DNA of 27,923 bases, from contig CAYSLU010000073.1 of the NCBI GenBank assembly GCA_964431965.1, forward strand, positions 1 to 27,923, in the 5' to 3' direction. Every line of letters starts with the position of its first letter. The stretch's first letter is position 1. Shown here in pieces: positions 1 through 8,427 of this stretch. The notes beneath the pieces are model-generated. The model was not told the origin of the DNA and did no database searches. It saw only the letters and a list, made by a program, of their open reading frames with translations. This stretch comes from CAYSLU01 sp964431965 (GTDB taxonomy: Bacteria > Verrucomicrobiota > Kiritimatiellia > CAIKKV01 > CAYSLU01). Both the position numbers and the translations under genes were made by a program.

Positions 1-98
1 GCCCCGGCCACGGCCGCGCAGCCAGCCGCCGCCTTCTTGATGAACTCGCGCCTCGTCGCACCGCCCTTCGACTCCGGACTCGTCTCCCGCTTCTTCAT
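1..98 (-). CDS. Tat-exported protein, N-terminal fragment (runs off the left edge)
   Basis: The reverse strand reads from an ATG at 98 without a stop to the window edge, giving 32 complete codons. The peptide has a basic N-region and a twin-arginine motif, T-R-R-E-F-I-K at about residues 15-21, followed by an alanine-rich hydrophobic stretch (KAAAGCAAVAGA). This matches the consensus S/T-R-R-x-F-L-K of Tat signal peptides, so the product is probably exported folded. Its start codon overlaps the stop of the upstream URO-D gene as ATGA (95-98), implying translational coupling and one operon. In PVC bacteria this kind of leader is often found on Gfo/Idh/MocA oxidoreductases or sulfatases, but the mature domain lies outside the window, so no function is assigned. 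Confidence 0.75.
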   Translation of the reverse strand, partial: MKKRETSPESKGGATRREFIKKAAAGCAAVAG

Positions 99-1162
99 GG
101 CTTCCACTCCCCTGCGGCCTCGTACATGGCGAGGATGTTGTCGGTCGGTATGTCGTCCTGAAAATTGTGTGTCGGCCCCACGAAGAATCCGCCGCCGGGC
201 CCCATCGCGTCGAGGAGTTCGAGCACGCCGGCCCGCACCTGCGCCGGCGTGCCGCGCGGCAGGAGTTCCTGCTCGTCCACGCCGCCCGAGAAGCAGAGAC
301 GGCTTCCGAATTCGGCCTTCAGTTCGGCCGGCACCATGCCGGCGGCCTTGACCTGAACGGGATCGAGCACATCGACGCCGGTCTCGATGAGGTCCGGGAT
401 CAGATCGCGCACCGCTCCGCACGAATGCAGGTACAGCCGCGCGCCGTGCTTTCGGGCGGTCTGCGCCAGGCGGCGCAGCGGAGGCTGGATGAACTCGCGC
501 CACTGGGCCGGCCCCATCAGCAGGCCCCGCTGCGTGCCGAAGTCGTCGCCGATGCGCATGAGGTCGATCCGTCCGCCGGCCGCCTCGAGCATGCGGTCGA
601 CGAACGGGTGGACGAACGCCATGATCCGGTCGATCAGCGCGTGGGTGAAGTCCGGGTTGAGGTAGAGATCCGTCAGGCTGCGCTCTTCGCCCACCATCGC
701 CTGCAGCGGGGTCTGGAAAATGGCGGGAGAGGCCGGGCCGGGCGCGGTCATGATCGCATAGCCGGCAGAGTCGTCCGCCTGCCCGGCCAGCGCGCTGAAG
801 TCGAACCACTCGAGGCGAGGCCACGTATAGTCGTCCAGCGCCGCCGGATCGTGGCAGTCGATCAGCGGGTGGCAGACGTACTCCCAGTAGCCGGCCTCGC
901 CGCTGAAGCGCACGAACTGCTGCTCCAGCCCCCAGATCAACCGCTGCCGGCCGGTCCCGGGATCGGAGAGCGGCGGACCGACGTAGCGCGGCGCGACCCA
1001 GCGGAAGTCGATGTCCAGGTGCCGCAGCAGGGCTTCGCGATCGGGCAGCCCCAGATCGCGACACAGCCGGGACTCCACCTCCGGCACGTCGCGGTAGAAG
1101 AACGGAACCCGATCCGGCTCCTCGCGCCGCAACGCCGCCATCACCCGTTCGCGATGATTCAT
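95..1162 (-). CDS. URO-D superfamily protein (methyltransferase-like), copy 1
   Basis: This 355-residue protein has the uroporphyrinogen-decarboxylase fold signature as seen in MtaA/CmuA-type corrinoid methyltransferases. Visible marks are the N-terminal NHRERVMAALRREEPDRVP, a central GDDFGTQ segment, and the C-terminal LHSCG motif with H246 and C248, followed by DVLDPVQ and a C-terminal GPTHNFQ..IPTDNILAMYEA segment. The H-x-C pair matches two zinc ligands of MtaA-type enzymes. The distal cysteine expected near the C-terminus is not evident; Thr-His stands there. The arginine-rich N-terminal motif of true heme-pathway HemE is absent, so a role in heme synthesis is unlikely. A GAGGA Shine-Dalgarno sequence lies about 5 bases before the ATG. 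It is cotranscribed with the Tat protein. Methyl transfer from an O-methylated compound is an inference; no corrinoid-binding protein is in the window. Confidence 0.85.
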   Translation of the reverse strand: MNHRERVMAALRREEPDRVPFFYRDVPEVESRLCRDLGLPDREALLRHLDIDFRWVAPRYVGPPLSDPGTGRQRLIWGLEQQFVRFSGEAGYWEYVCHPLIDCHDPAALDDYTWPRLEWFDFSALAGQADDSAGYAIMTAPGPASPAIFQTPLQAMVGEERSLTDLYLNPDFTHALIDRIMAFVHPFVDRMLEAAGGRIDLMRIGDDFGTQRGLLMGPAQWREFIQPPLRRLAQTARKHGARLYLHSCGAVRDLIPDLIETGVDVLDPVQVKAAGMVPAELKAEFGSRLCFSGGVDEQELLPRGTPAQVRAGVLELLDAMGPGGGFFVGPTHNFQDDIPTDNILAMYEAAGEWKP

Positions 1163-1191
1163 CTGTTCCTCGGTCCCGTATCCGGCCGTGA

Positions 1192-1220
1192 AGTTGATCG
1201 AAGACGATCCCTGCGGTCAA
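1192..1220 (-). promoter_or_regulatory. Candidate sigma70-like promoter for the URO-D gene
   Basis: Reading on the minus strand, TTGACC (1220-1215) resembles a -35 box at five of six positions. It is followed after 17 bases by TCAACT (1197-1192), a poor -10 match. The site sits about 30 bases upstream of the start at 1162. The weak -10 makes this tentative. Confidence 0.25.
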
Positions 1221-1287
1221 GAGAAAGCAACACCTGGGCTGCCGCCACGGCGGAGCGCACGTCCCCGGCCCGGTCACCCTTTCCAGT

Positions 1288-1317
1288 CTGACGTTGCCAC
1301 GGCACGTGTGCTACATT
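1288..1317 (+). promoter_or_regulatory. Weak candidate promoter of the long plus-strand run
   Basis: CTGACG (1288-1293) and TACATT (1312-1317) are each four-of-six matches to sigma70 boxes and are 18 bases apart. They lie in the divergent intergenic region 64-93 bases upstream of the start at 1381. A CACGTG palindrome (1303-1308) lies between the boxes. Nothing better was found in 1163-1380. Confidence 0.25.
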
Positions 1318-1380
1318 CTCGCGATCGCCGGCTGCGACACGCGCCGAATCCGCGTCCACCGGCTGAACAGGAGAAGACCG

Positions 1381-2358
1381 ATGTCCGAACACACCGGGAT
1401 GACACTGAGGCCATATCAGCTCCTCTGCGCCGTCTGTGCGCTCGGGGAGCAAGACCCCGGAGCCGCGGAGCCCGCGATCCGGGACGTCCTGGACACCCTC
1501 CGCCGCGCGCCGGACGCCCCGCTCACGCTGCGGTGCAATGTCGGCGACGCCTTCGCCTACCAGAATCCCGGCCACGCCGACGACACCGCGGACCGCGAGG
1601 AACACAACGCGAAGCGGGACCTGGAGATCCTCTACAGGCTCAATCTCTTTCCGGGCTGCACGCTCCCGGCGCGGATCATCTTCAACCGCCTGCTCGATCG
1701 GATCGAGGACCTGGCCGGGATCTGCATTTATCCCACCGAGACGTCCGAGGCCTGGGCGGGCTGCCCGAAGGCCAGAGGCGAGAGCTACAGGATGGGCCGC
1801 GAAAAGGGAAGTAACGCCGTCTTCGCGCCCCGGGCCGATCAGGAGATGAAGCAGGAGAAGGCCCACTCCCTGGCGGCCATGCACAAGGCCGAGTCGATCC
1901 GCGTCCGTCCGCACATTCTGATGTGCTCCATCTGCCAGTACGGAGGCGGCACGCGGCCGCCGTTCGCCGAGGACAACCTCCCGGAGCTGATCGAGCTCAT
2001 GCTGAAGAGCCCGGATATCCGCGTCACGCTGGCTCCTTATGCGGACTGGATGATGTGCGCGCCGTGCCCCTACCGGGTGCCCGCGCTCAACGCCTGCGTC
2101 AACAACCGGGGCTCGGGCGGCTTGCCGAACCAGCTGCGCGACCTGCGCGTGCTTCAGAGGCTGGGCCTGACCTACGGATCCACACTGAACGCCCGGGAGC
2201 TCTACAAACTCCTCCTGGACCGTATTCCCGGCACCCTCGAGATGTGCCGGATCGAACACTCCCGGCCGTCCGTCTGGTGGACCGGCTGCGGCGTGGCAAC
2301 GGCGGACAGCGAGAACTACGCGAAGGGGAGGACGCAGCTCCTGGCGCTGCTCGGCTGA
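1381..2358 (+). CDS. Tandem DUF1284-like cysteine-rich protein
   Basis: The start at 1381 is chosen because AGGAGA (1369-1374) precedes it at good spacing; the frame stays open to an ATG at 1294 but that part looks non-coding. The 325-residue protein consists of two similar halves. Each opens with an RPxxLhC block: LRPYQLLC-x-x-C at residues 9-19 and RPHILMC-x-x-C ending at C185. Each also repeats a PD.xhTL strand, an RDL.hL.RL.L...oTL.AR..hx.LLDRI helix block, and a W-x-G-C motif near its end. The second half has C226-x-x-C229 (CAPCP) followed by another Cys, the pattern of DUF1284, a family suggested to bind iron-sulfur. There are thirteen cysteines in all. No signal peptide or membrane segment is seen. 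A metal or Fe-S binding role is inference; the partner or substrate is unknown. Confidence 0.7.
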   Translation: MSEHTGMTLRPYQLLCAVCALGEQDPGAAEPAIRDVLDTLRRAPDAPLTLRCNVGDAFAYQNPGHADDTADREEHNAKRDLEILYRLNLFPGCTLPARIIFNRLLDRIEDLAGICIYPTETSEAWAGCPKARGESYRMGREKGSNAVFAPRADQEMKQEKAHSLAAMHKAESIRVRPHILMCSICQYGGGTRPPFAEDNLPELIELMLKSPDIRVTLAPYADWMMCAPCPYRVPALNACVNNRGSGGLPNQLRDLRVLQRLGLTYGSTLNARELYKLLLDRIPGTLEMCRIEHSRPSVWWTGCGVATADSENYAKGRTQLLALLG

Positions 2359-2413
2359 TCGGCGACACGATCCCGGGCCTGCTCCATAGGCGCGCTTCCA
2401 GAAGGACATGACC

Positions 2414-3724
2414 ATGCCGGCACACCCCTGCAATCGACGTCCACAGCCGCGCCCCGAATTCCGCCCCCACCGATCGGCCGGCCGCCTGCTCGCGGTCATG
2501 GCGCTGGCGGCGGCGGCGGCGACCGGGCGGGCCGGCGATGCGACCGGTGCGCCGCCGAAACGCGTAGCCGCGATCGTGACCGCGTATTACCACAACTCAC
2601 ACGCGGACGTGATCGCCAGCCGCATCCTGCAGACCATGACGCTCGACGGGACAGGCGAGGCGGCCCGCGTGTCGCTCGCGTCCATCTACACGGACCAGGT
2701 GCCGGCGAACGACATCAGCCGGGCGCTGGCCTCGGAACACGGCGTGCCCCTGTACCCGACGATCGCCGAGGCGCTGACCCTCGGCGGCGCCAGCCTCGCC
2801 GTCGACGGCGTGCTCCTCATCGGCGAGCACGGCAACTATCCGCGCTCGGACACGGGCAACATCCAATATCCCAAGCGGCGGCTCTTCGAGGAAATCGTGA
2901 AGGTCTTCCGGGCCAGCGGCCGCGTCGTGCCCGTCTTCGTGGACAAGCACATTTCCGACAACTGGGCGGACGCGAAGTGGATGTACGACACGGCGGCCGA
3001 CCTGCACATCCCCCTCATGGCCGGTTCGTCGCTCCCGGTGCTCTGGCGGTTCCCGCCGGAGGACGTGAAGGCGGGCGCGGTGCTCGACCAGATCGTGGCC
3101 GTCTCCTACCACACGCTGGACGCCTACGGCTTCCACGCGCTCGAGATGGCGCAGTGCCTGGCCGAGCGCCGCCGCGGCGGCGAAACCGGCATCCGCTCCG
3201 TCCAGTGCTTCGTGAGCAACGCCGTCTGGGAGGCGGGCGAACGGGGCGTTTACGACACGAACATGCTCGCCGCGGCGATCGGGCGCCTGCGCAACCCGCC
3301 AAAGCCCGGCCGGACCCTGCCGCAGATGGTCAAGAGCCCGGTCCTCTTCGCCATCGACTACGCCGACGGGCTGCGGGTCAACGTGCTCACTCTGAACGGC
3401 GCGCTCGCCGAGTGGGCCGTCTCCTGGCGCTACCGCGGCGATCCGGCCATCACCTCCACGCTCTTCTGGACGCAGGAGGCCCGCCCGTTCATGCACTTCA
3501 CCTATCTCTACCGGGGAATCGAGGACATGGTGCTGACCGGGAAGCCGTCCTGGCCCGCCGAGCGCACGCTCCTCACCAGCGGGGTGCTGGACGCCCTGCT
3601 CATCTCCAAGCGGGACGGCGGGCGGCGCGTCGATACGCCTCAGCTCATGGTCCGCTATGCGTCCGACTGGACCTGGAGTCAGCCCCCTCCCCCGCCGCCC
3701 GGACGACCCATCAACGCACAATAG
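2414..3724 (+). CDS. Secreted conserved protein of unknown function
   Basis: Two ATGs are possible (2408, 2414). AAGGA at 2402-2406 is correctly spaced only for 2414, giving 436 residues. The N-terminus is long and basic and leads into a hydrophobic run (LLAVMALAAAAATGRA) that looks like a Sec signal peptide. The mature part begins with a beta-strand-like RVAAIVTAYYHNSHAD and has conserved-looking motifs GEHGNYP (E138, H139), DKH (177-179), AKWMYDTA, MAGSSLP (202-208) and GGETGIRSVQC. From memory, similar proteins of unassigned function occur in planctomycetes, often near ceramidase-like genes. The C-terminus ends in a six-proline run. The stop codon TAG at 3722 overlaps the ribosome-binding site of the next gene, so the two are probably cotranscribed. 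No reaction can be assigned. Confidence 0.75.
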   Translation: MPAHPCNRRPQPRPEFRPHRSAGRLLAVMALAAAAATGRAGDATGAPPKRVAAIVTAYYHNSHADVIASRILQTMTLDGTGEAARVSLASIYTDQVPANDISRALASEHGVPLYPTIAEALTLGGASLAVDGVLLIGEHGNYPRSDTGNIQYPKRRLFEEIVKVFRASGRVVPVFVDKHISDNWADAKWMYDTAADLHIPLMAGSSLPVLWRFPPEDVKAGAVLDQIVAVSYHTLDAYGFHALEMAQCLAERRRGGETGIRSVQCFVSNAVWEAGERGVYDTNMLAAAIGRLRNPPKPGRTLPQMVKSPVLFAIDYADGLRVNVLTLNGALAEWAVSWRYRGDPAITSTLFWTQEARPFMHFTYLYRGIEDMVLTGKPSWPAERTLLTSGVLDALLISKRDGGRRVDTPQLMVRYASDWTWSQPPPPPPGRPINAQ

Positions 3725-3733
3725 GTGAACCCG

Positions 3734-5071
3734 ATGAAAGCTGGATTCGGCAAGGTGGACATCACTCCGCGGCTGGGAGTCGAGATGGCCGGCTTCGGGC
3801 CGTTCCTGCACCGAACCGCCAAGGAGTTCCGCGACTTCCTGTACGCGCGGGCCATGGCCGTCGATGACGGACGCGACCGCTGGGTGCTCGTCAGCTGCGA
3901 CCTGATCGGCGTCGATCCCGAAACCGTGTCCGAAGCCCGGAGGCTCATCGCGGCCCAGACCGGGCTCTCCGACCGGCAGATCATGATCCACTGCACCCAT
4001 ACCCACAGCGGCCCGGCCACGTGCCTCCTGTTCGGATGGGGCGAGCCGGACGGCCCCTACATGACCCGCCTCCCGCATCGCATCGCGGCCGCCGCGATCG
4101 CCGCCGTGCGGGACCTGCGGGAAGCCCGGTTCTCCTGCGCAACGGCCCCTGCAAAGCACATCGCGTGGAATCGCGAGACGGACAGCCGGCCGACCTATGA
4201 GGACGCGCTGAGCGACGACTGGCAGCCGGCGCACCCGGACCACGCGGACCGCACGGCCTTCGTGCTCCGCGTGGAGCGCGGCGGCCAGGTGGCCGGGTTC
4301 CTGTCCTCCTTCTCCTGCCACCCCGTGGTCTGCTGCGAGCAGACGCATTCGCTCCACGGCGACTTTGTCGGCGTGGCCACGAACCTGGTCGAAGCCGAGC
4401 ACCCCGGCGCCGTGGGCCTGTTCCTGCAGGGCGCACACGGCGACACCAACACCGCCGTGTGCCACGAGTCGCAGGAACGGTCGCTCCGCGCGCTGACCGT
4501 CTTCGCCAACCGATACGCGCGGGCGATCCGGGAGGGACTCCACCGCGCACGCCCGATGAAGAGCACGCCCGTCGCCGCGACGCTCGAGCGGGTCGCGTTC
4601 CGCCGCGCGGACTGGCCGATCGGGCAGATCGAGGACGAGATGGCCAAGTTGCGCGAGCACATTGTGAACCCCGAAGACGGGGAGACGTCGCGCGACGGCC
4701 GGATCAGCACGGTCTTCCTGCTCGGCATGCGCGAGGCGCTCGCCCGCCTGCGCCGGACCGGCACGCACAACACGACGGAGGACATGCAGGCGCTGCGCCT
4801 GGGCACGCTGACCATCCTGGGCACCCCGTTCGAGCTGTTCCGCGGCATCCGCGATCGCGTCGACCGCGAGGCCGGAGAAGCGCCGCTGCTCATGCTCAGC
4901 GTGACCAACGGCTGCGCAGGCTACGCGGTCACGCGCGAGCGATTCGCTCGGGCCGACTACGCCGCCACGCGGGTGCCGTTCATCCTCGGCCACCCGCCGT
5001 ACACCGCCGACCTGGAGGACGAGATCGTCGCCGCCAGCCTCCGGGTGCTCCGGACGCTCAGGGCGAAATGA
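3734..5071 (+). CDS. Neutral/alkaline ceramidase-fold hydrolase, copy 1
   Basis: The product (445 residues) matches the N-terminal domain of the neutral/alkaline non-lysosomal ceramidase family. It opens with KAGFGKVDITP and MAGFG, has the metal-site block HCTHTHSGP (H89, H91), a second histidine in SFSCHP (H196), and the GLFLQGAHGDTN segment. These positions correspond well to the zinc-binding histidines of bacterial ceramidase. There is no signal peptide and the family's C-terminal Ig-like domain is absent, so cleavage of lipids outside the cell is doubtful; a small amide or ester substrate in the cytoplasm is equally possible. I prefer ATG 3734 over GTG 3725 because AGGTGA (3723-3728), overlapping the preceding TAG stop, is a well-placed ribosome-binding site for it. 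Confidence 0.85.
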   Translation: MKAGFGKVDITPRLGVEMAGFGPFLHRTAKEFRDFLYARAMAVDDGRDRWVLVSCDLIGVDPETVSEARRLIAAQTGLSDRQIMIHCTHTHSGPATCLLFGWGEPDGPYMTRLPHRIAAAAIAAVRDLREARFSCATAPAKHIAWNRETDSRPTYEDALSDDWQPAHPDHADRTAFVLRVERGGQVAGFLSSFSCHPVVCCEQTHSLHGDFVGVATNLVEAEHPGAVGLFLQGAHGDTNTAVCHESQERSLRALTVFANRYARAIREGLHRARPMKSTPVAATLERVAFRRADWPIGQIEDEMAKLREHIVNPEDGETSRDGRISTVFLLGMREALARLRRTGTHNTTEDMQALRLGTLTILGTPFELFRGIRDRVDREAGEAPLLMLSVTNGCAGYAVTRERFARADYAATRVPFILGHPPYTADLEDEIVAASLRVLRTLRAK

Positions 5072-5160
5072 AACTCCGCCGAAGAAGAGGATCGCCGCGC
5101 AGCGGCGTCCGGGGACTGGCCTCCGGCCGTTCGCCCGGTCGATCGGAAAGGACGTGTCCA

Positions 5161-8100
5161 GTGACGAAGGGAATCCTCGCGCTCGCAGCAGTCTTCGCGA
5201 TGTCGGCCGGGGCCGCCTGCGCCGCCCCCCCGGGGAGTCTGCCCGTCCGAGTCTTCGCAGAGGCCGAGGACTTCACGGTCAAGGACGCCGGCTGGCAGCC
5301 GGTGCCCTACCGGGAAAACTACTTCGCCTCCACCTTCGCCATCACGTTCCTTTCCCGGATGGCATGCCTGGGCGCCCCGGAGCAGATGCCCGACGGCCGG
5401 ACCGCAATCGCCGAGCAGCAGGTGGAGATCCCCTACGCGGACGAGTATCAGGTCCTCGCCCGCTACGAGCAGCCGTTCGGCTTCGCGGCGGAGTTCACCG
5501 TCGAGATCGAGCAGAATGGCGCAATCGCGTTCCGGGGCGCGTGCGGGCGGCTGCAGGATGCCAAGATCTGGGCCCTGAACCGCCACCAGCGCGTGCCGAT
5601 GGAGCGGTTCTGGTGGGGCGGGACTGACAACATCGTCTGGCAGAACCCCGGGGCCGTCCGACTGGCGCCGGGACCAGCCCGCATCCGCCTGCTCGCCGGC
5701 CCCCAGACCGACGGCGCGACGCCTCGCCGCAACGCGGCCAGGCGGAACGTGGACATCGTCTGCCTGACGAACGACAAGGACGGCCTGGCGGCGCAGCAGA
5801 AGACCAACTACCTGGAGTGCGACGGCTGGCTGGTGCAGGACGGCGACGTCTTCGCGCGCATCACCAACCCGCGCGACGGCATGGGTCCCTGCACGCCCGT
5901 CCTCACGCCCGTACACCACCACGCGCCACACATCTACAGCACGCTCGTGCGCGATTGGCCGTCCGAGATCCGCGTGCTGAAGAGCGGCTATCTCCCCTTG
6001 CCCGCGGCCGCCTACCGCAACGACGGCCCCCGCTCGCGAGCGGTGGATCCGGGCCGACTCGCCCGCCCGCTCGATCCCGCCGCGTTCGGCGTCACCAGCG
6101 CAACGGCCCGCGCCGTCATCCCGGAGTCCGAGCGGCTCCAGCCCGGCGACACCAGCGGCTGGATTCCGATGGGCCCGATCCTGTGTGCGCTGAACGACAG
6201 CCACTACATGCCGGCCGCAGCCTACGCCTCGCCGACCCAGAAGGTCATCGACCTGGAATACGAGTTCGCCATCCCCGACGGGCGCGGCGGCTTGAAGCCG
6301 ATCCGGAAGCTCCGGCTGAAGGGCCCGCCCGCCTACTACTCGACATCGACGCTGCTCATGCCGGCCAACATCGCCGCGCGCCCCGTCATCCAGACCCAGC
6401 TCGAGACGCTTCAGTGGCTGAACGCAGAGGTGGCGAAGTTCCCGGCCAAGGGCCCGGCGGCGAAGCGCTTCCCGATCTACGGCATCCTCTCGTTCAGCGG
6501 AGCGCTGGACGACAAGGGCCCGATCGGAGAGGAGTCCACCAAGCTGGCGCTGGCCCTCGGAAACAACACCATCGTGGGCACCGAGGGCTCGTGGGCGCGA
6601 ACGCTCGGCGTCCCCGAGCGCCGCACGCTGATGGTCTACAACTGGCACTACGGCGCGCTGACCAACCGCATCGCCGAGGCGCAGAAGGAGAACACGGCCC
6701 GCTTCATCAAGATCATCAGCTTGGGCGACGAGATCAACATTGCGCCGCTGAAGCCGGCCAAGGGCGAGGAGGCTCCGTTCAACCGCCGGTTCGCCGACTG
6801 GCTGAAGGAGCGGCGAGTGGAAGGCCCGGGCCCGGCCACGTACACGGAGGAGCCGGGTAACCCCTGGCTGTATTACTCGAGCCTCTACTCCCTCGAGCAA
6901 GGCATGCAGGGCTTCGCGTCCGCCGTCCGCACCGCGGAGTCCATTCTCGGCCCCGGCCTCCTGTGCGGGGCGAACTATTCGCCCCACGCCAACTACCTGG
7001 TGAACGAGCTCCACTGGATACGGCCGTTCAAGGCCGCGGCCCTCACGCTCCCCTGGAGCGAGGACTACGTGTGGCAGGTGCCCGAGTTCAGCGTTCAGGT
7101 CACCGGCTACATGGTCTCCGGCTTCCGCGCGGGCGCCCGCTACCGGAACCTGCCGATCCTCATGTACATCATGCCCCACTCCCCCGGGAACACGCCGCGC
7201 GACTTCCGGCTCTCGTTCTACACGGCCCTCGCGCACGGCATGAAGATCGCCCACTATTTCTGCGCCTCCCCCCTCTCCGTGGGCGGCTCGGAAAACTACG
7301 TGGACACGCATGACCTCGGCATGTGGCGCGAGATCCACGCCGTCTCGCACGAGGCGGGCACGTTCGAGGACTATGTCCTGGACGGCGCGGTGCGGCCCGC
7401 GCGCGTCGGACTGCTCCTGTCGAGCGTGGACGACGTCCTGTCGGGCGAGCACAACTCCACCCTCGCCATGCACAACGCCGAGCGCAAGGCGGTGTACTAC
7501 GCCCTCCGCCACGCCCAGGTGCCGGTGGACTTCCTGAGCGAAGACGATGTGATCGACGGCTCCGCCCGCAACTACTCGCTGATCTACGTGACCGAGGAGT
7601 ACCTTCACTCCCGTGCCGTCCGGACGCTCGCAAAATGGGTGACCGGCGGCGGGACGCTGGTCGCCCTCTGCGGCGGGGGCTTCCGCGATGAGTTCGGCCG
7701 CGTGAACCCCGACGCCGCCGCGCTGTACGGCGCCAAGGCCGGCGCGCTGACGACCGACCCCAGCCTCGTCAGCCGCTACCTGCTCAAGGAGAACGTGCCG
7801 TTCCTATGCAAGCAGGACCTTCCGCTCTATGACCCCATCGACGCCGCCAGCTGGGGCGAGGGCGCCGCCGCCATCAGCAACGTCCCCGTGATCGTGCGAA
7901 AGCAGGCGCTCGAGCCAACCGACGGGCGGGTGATCGGACGCTTCCGCGACGGCTCGCCCGCAGTCGTGGCCCGGACGCAGGGACGCGGGCGCACTGTGCT
8001 CTTCGGCTTCCTTCCGGGGCAGGCGTACCTGAAGAGCGGGCTCCCCGTCCGCCCCGCCGACCGAGGCTCATCCAACGGCGCCTTCAACCACTTCCTGCCC

Positions 8101-8418
8101 ACGGAGATGGACGCCGCCCTGCGCCGCCGGCTGACGGATGACTTCCTGCCGCCCGATTTCGTCCGGCCGGTCGCGTGCAGCGAAACGCTGGTCGAAAGCA
8201 CCTGCATCGACAGCGCCGCCCAGGGCAAGCTGGGCGTTCCGCTCATCAATTACACCGGCCGGCGAATCGACAGGCTGACGGTCATGGTAGGCGGGCTCAC
8301 GAAGGTCGGCGCGGTCCGCAGCGTCGAGCGCGGAGCGCTCCGGCCAGCCTTCCGCGATGGATCCATGACCGTAGAATTGCCGCTCGACACGGCGGACATG
8401 CTGCTGATCGACCGATAG
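5161..8418 (+). CDS. Large secreted GH42-like multidomain protein
   Basis: The start is GTG 5161, supported by AAAGGA (5147-5152) and a clean Sec signal peptide (GILALAAVFAMSAGAACAA); the frame stays open upstream to 4459 but that part overlaps the ceramidase gene and is spurious. The protein is 1085 residues. Residues about 25-205 form a beta-rich carbohydrate-binding-like module (FAEAEDFTV...). A central region of about 330-730 looks like a TIM-barrel hydrolase with a SLGDEI motif (E524) and a PWSEDYVW motif (E634), the two best catalytic-acid candidates. About 745-860 resembles the GATase-like trimerisation domain of GH42 beta-galactosidases (ARVGLLLSSVDDV...VTGGGTLVALCGGG). A small beta-sandwich ends the protein. 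It is probably an exported or periplasmic glycoside hydrolase, but the family and substrate are not clear. Confidence 0.7.
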   Translation: MTKGILALAAVFAMSAGAACAAPPGSLPVRVFAEAEDFTVKDAGWQPVPYRENYFASTFAITFLSRMACLGAPEQMPDGRTAIAEQQVEIPYADEYQVLARYEQPFGFAAEFTVEIEQNGAIAFRGACGRLQDAKIWALNRHQRVPMERFWWGGTDNIVWQNPGAVRLAPGPARIRLLAGPQTDGATPRRNAARRNVDIVCLTNDKDGLAAQQKTNYLECDGWLVQDGDVFARITNPRDGMGPCTPVLTPVHHHAPHIYSTLVRDWPSEIRVLKSGYLPLPAAAYRNDGPRSRAVDPGRLARPLDPAAFGVTSATARAVIPESERLQPGDTSGWIPMGPILCALNDSHYMPAAAYASPTQKVIDLEYEFAIPDGRGGLKPIRKLRLKGPPAYYSTSTLLMPANIAARPVIQTQLETLQWLNAEVAKFPAKGPAAKRFPIYGILSFSGALDDKGPIGEESTKLALALGNNTIVGTEGSWARTLGVPERRTLMVYNWHYGALTNRIAEAQKENTARFIKIISLGDEINIAPLKPAKGEEAPFNRRFADWLKERRVEGPGPATYTEEPGNPWLYYSSLYSLEQGMQGFASAVRTAESILGPGLLCGANYSPHANYLVNELHWIRPFKAAALTLPWSEDYVWQVPEFSVQVTGYMVSGFRAGARYRNLPILMYIMPHSPGNTPRDFRLSFYTALAHGMKIAHYFCASPLSVGGSENYVDTHDLGMWREIHAVSHEAGTFEDYVLDGAVRPARVGLLLSSVDDVLSGEHNSTLAMHNAERKAVYYALRHAQVPVDFLSEDDVIDGSARNYSLIYVTEEYLHSRAVRTLAKWVTGGGTLVALCGGGFRDEFGRVNPDAAALYGAKAGALTTDPSLVSRYLLKENVPFLCKQDLPLYDPIDAASWGEGAAAISNVPVIVRKQALEPTDGRVIGRFRDGSPAVVARTQGRGRTVLFGFLPGQAYLKSGLPVRPADRGSSNGAFNHFLPTEMDAALRRRLTDDFLPPDFVRPVACSETLVESTCIDSAAQGKLGVPLINYTGRRIDRLTVMVGGLTKVGAVRSVERGALRPAFRDGSMTVELPLDTADMLLIDR

Positions 8419-8427
8419 GAGATGCCC

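Noticed and set aside
95..1162. Heme-pathway uroporphyrinogen decarboxylase (hemE)
   Set aside because: The arginine-rich N-terminal active-site motif is missing and two divergent paralogs occur in a catabolic context.
167..1291. Plus-strand open frame opposite URO-D copy 1
   Set aside because: The minus frame carries the conserved HSCG motif and a ribosome-binding site; the plus frame shows only Arg/His/Ala-biased sequence.
2597..4993. Long minus-strand open frame opposite the secreted protein and ceramidase-fold gene 1
   Set aside because: Its translation is Arg-, Gly- and His-rich low-complexity, shows no domain, and mirrors well-supported plus-strand genes. It is a high-GC antisense artefact.
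4459..5160. N-terminal extension of the GH42-like protein
   Set aside because: It lies inside the ceramidase-fold gene in another frame. The GTG at 5161 has a Shine-Dalgarno sequence and a signal peptide directly after it.
4957..7608. Long minus-strand open frame opposite the GH42-like gene
   Set aside because: Same reason: no recognisable motif and full overlap with a gene that has a signal peptide and coherent domains.
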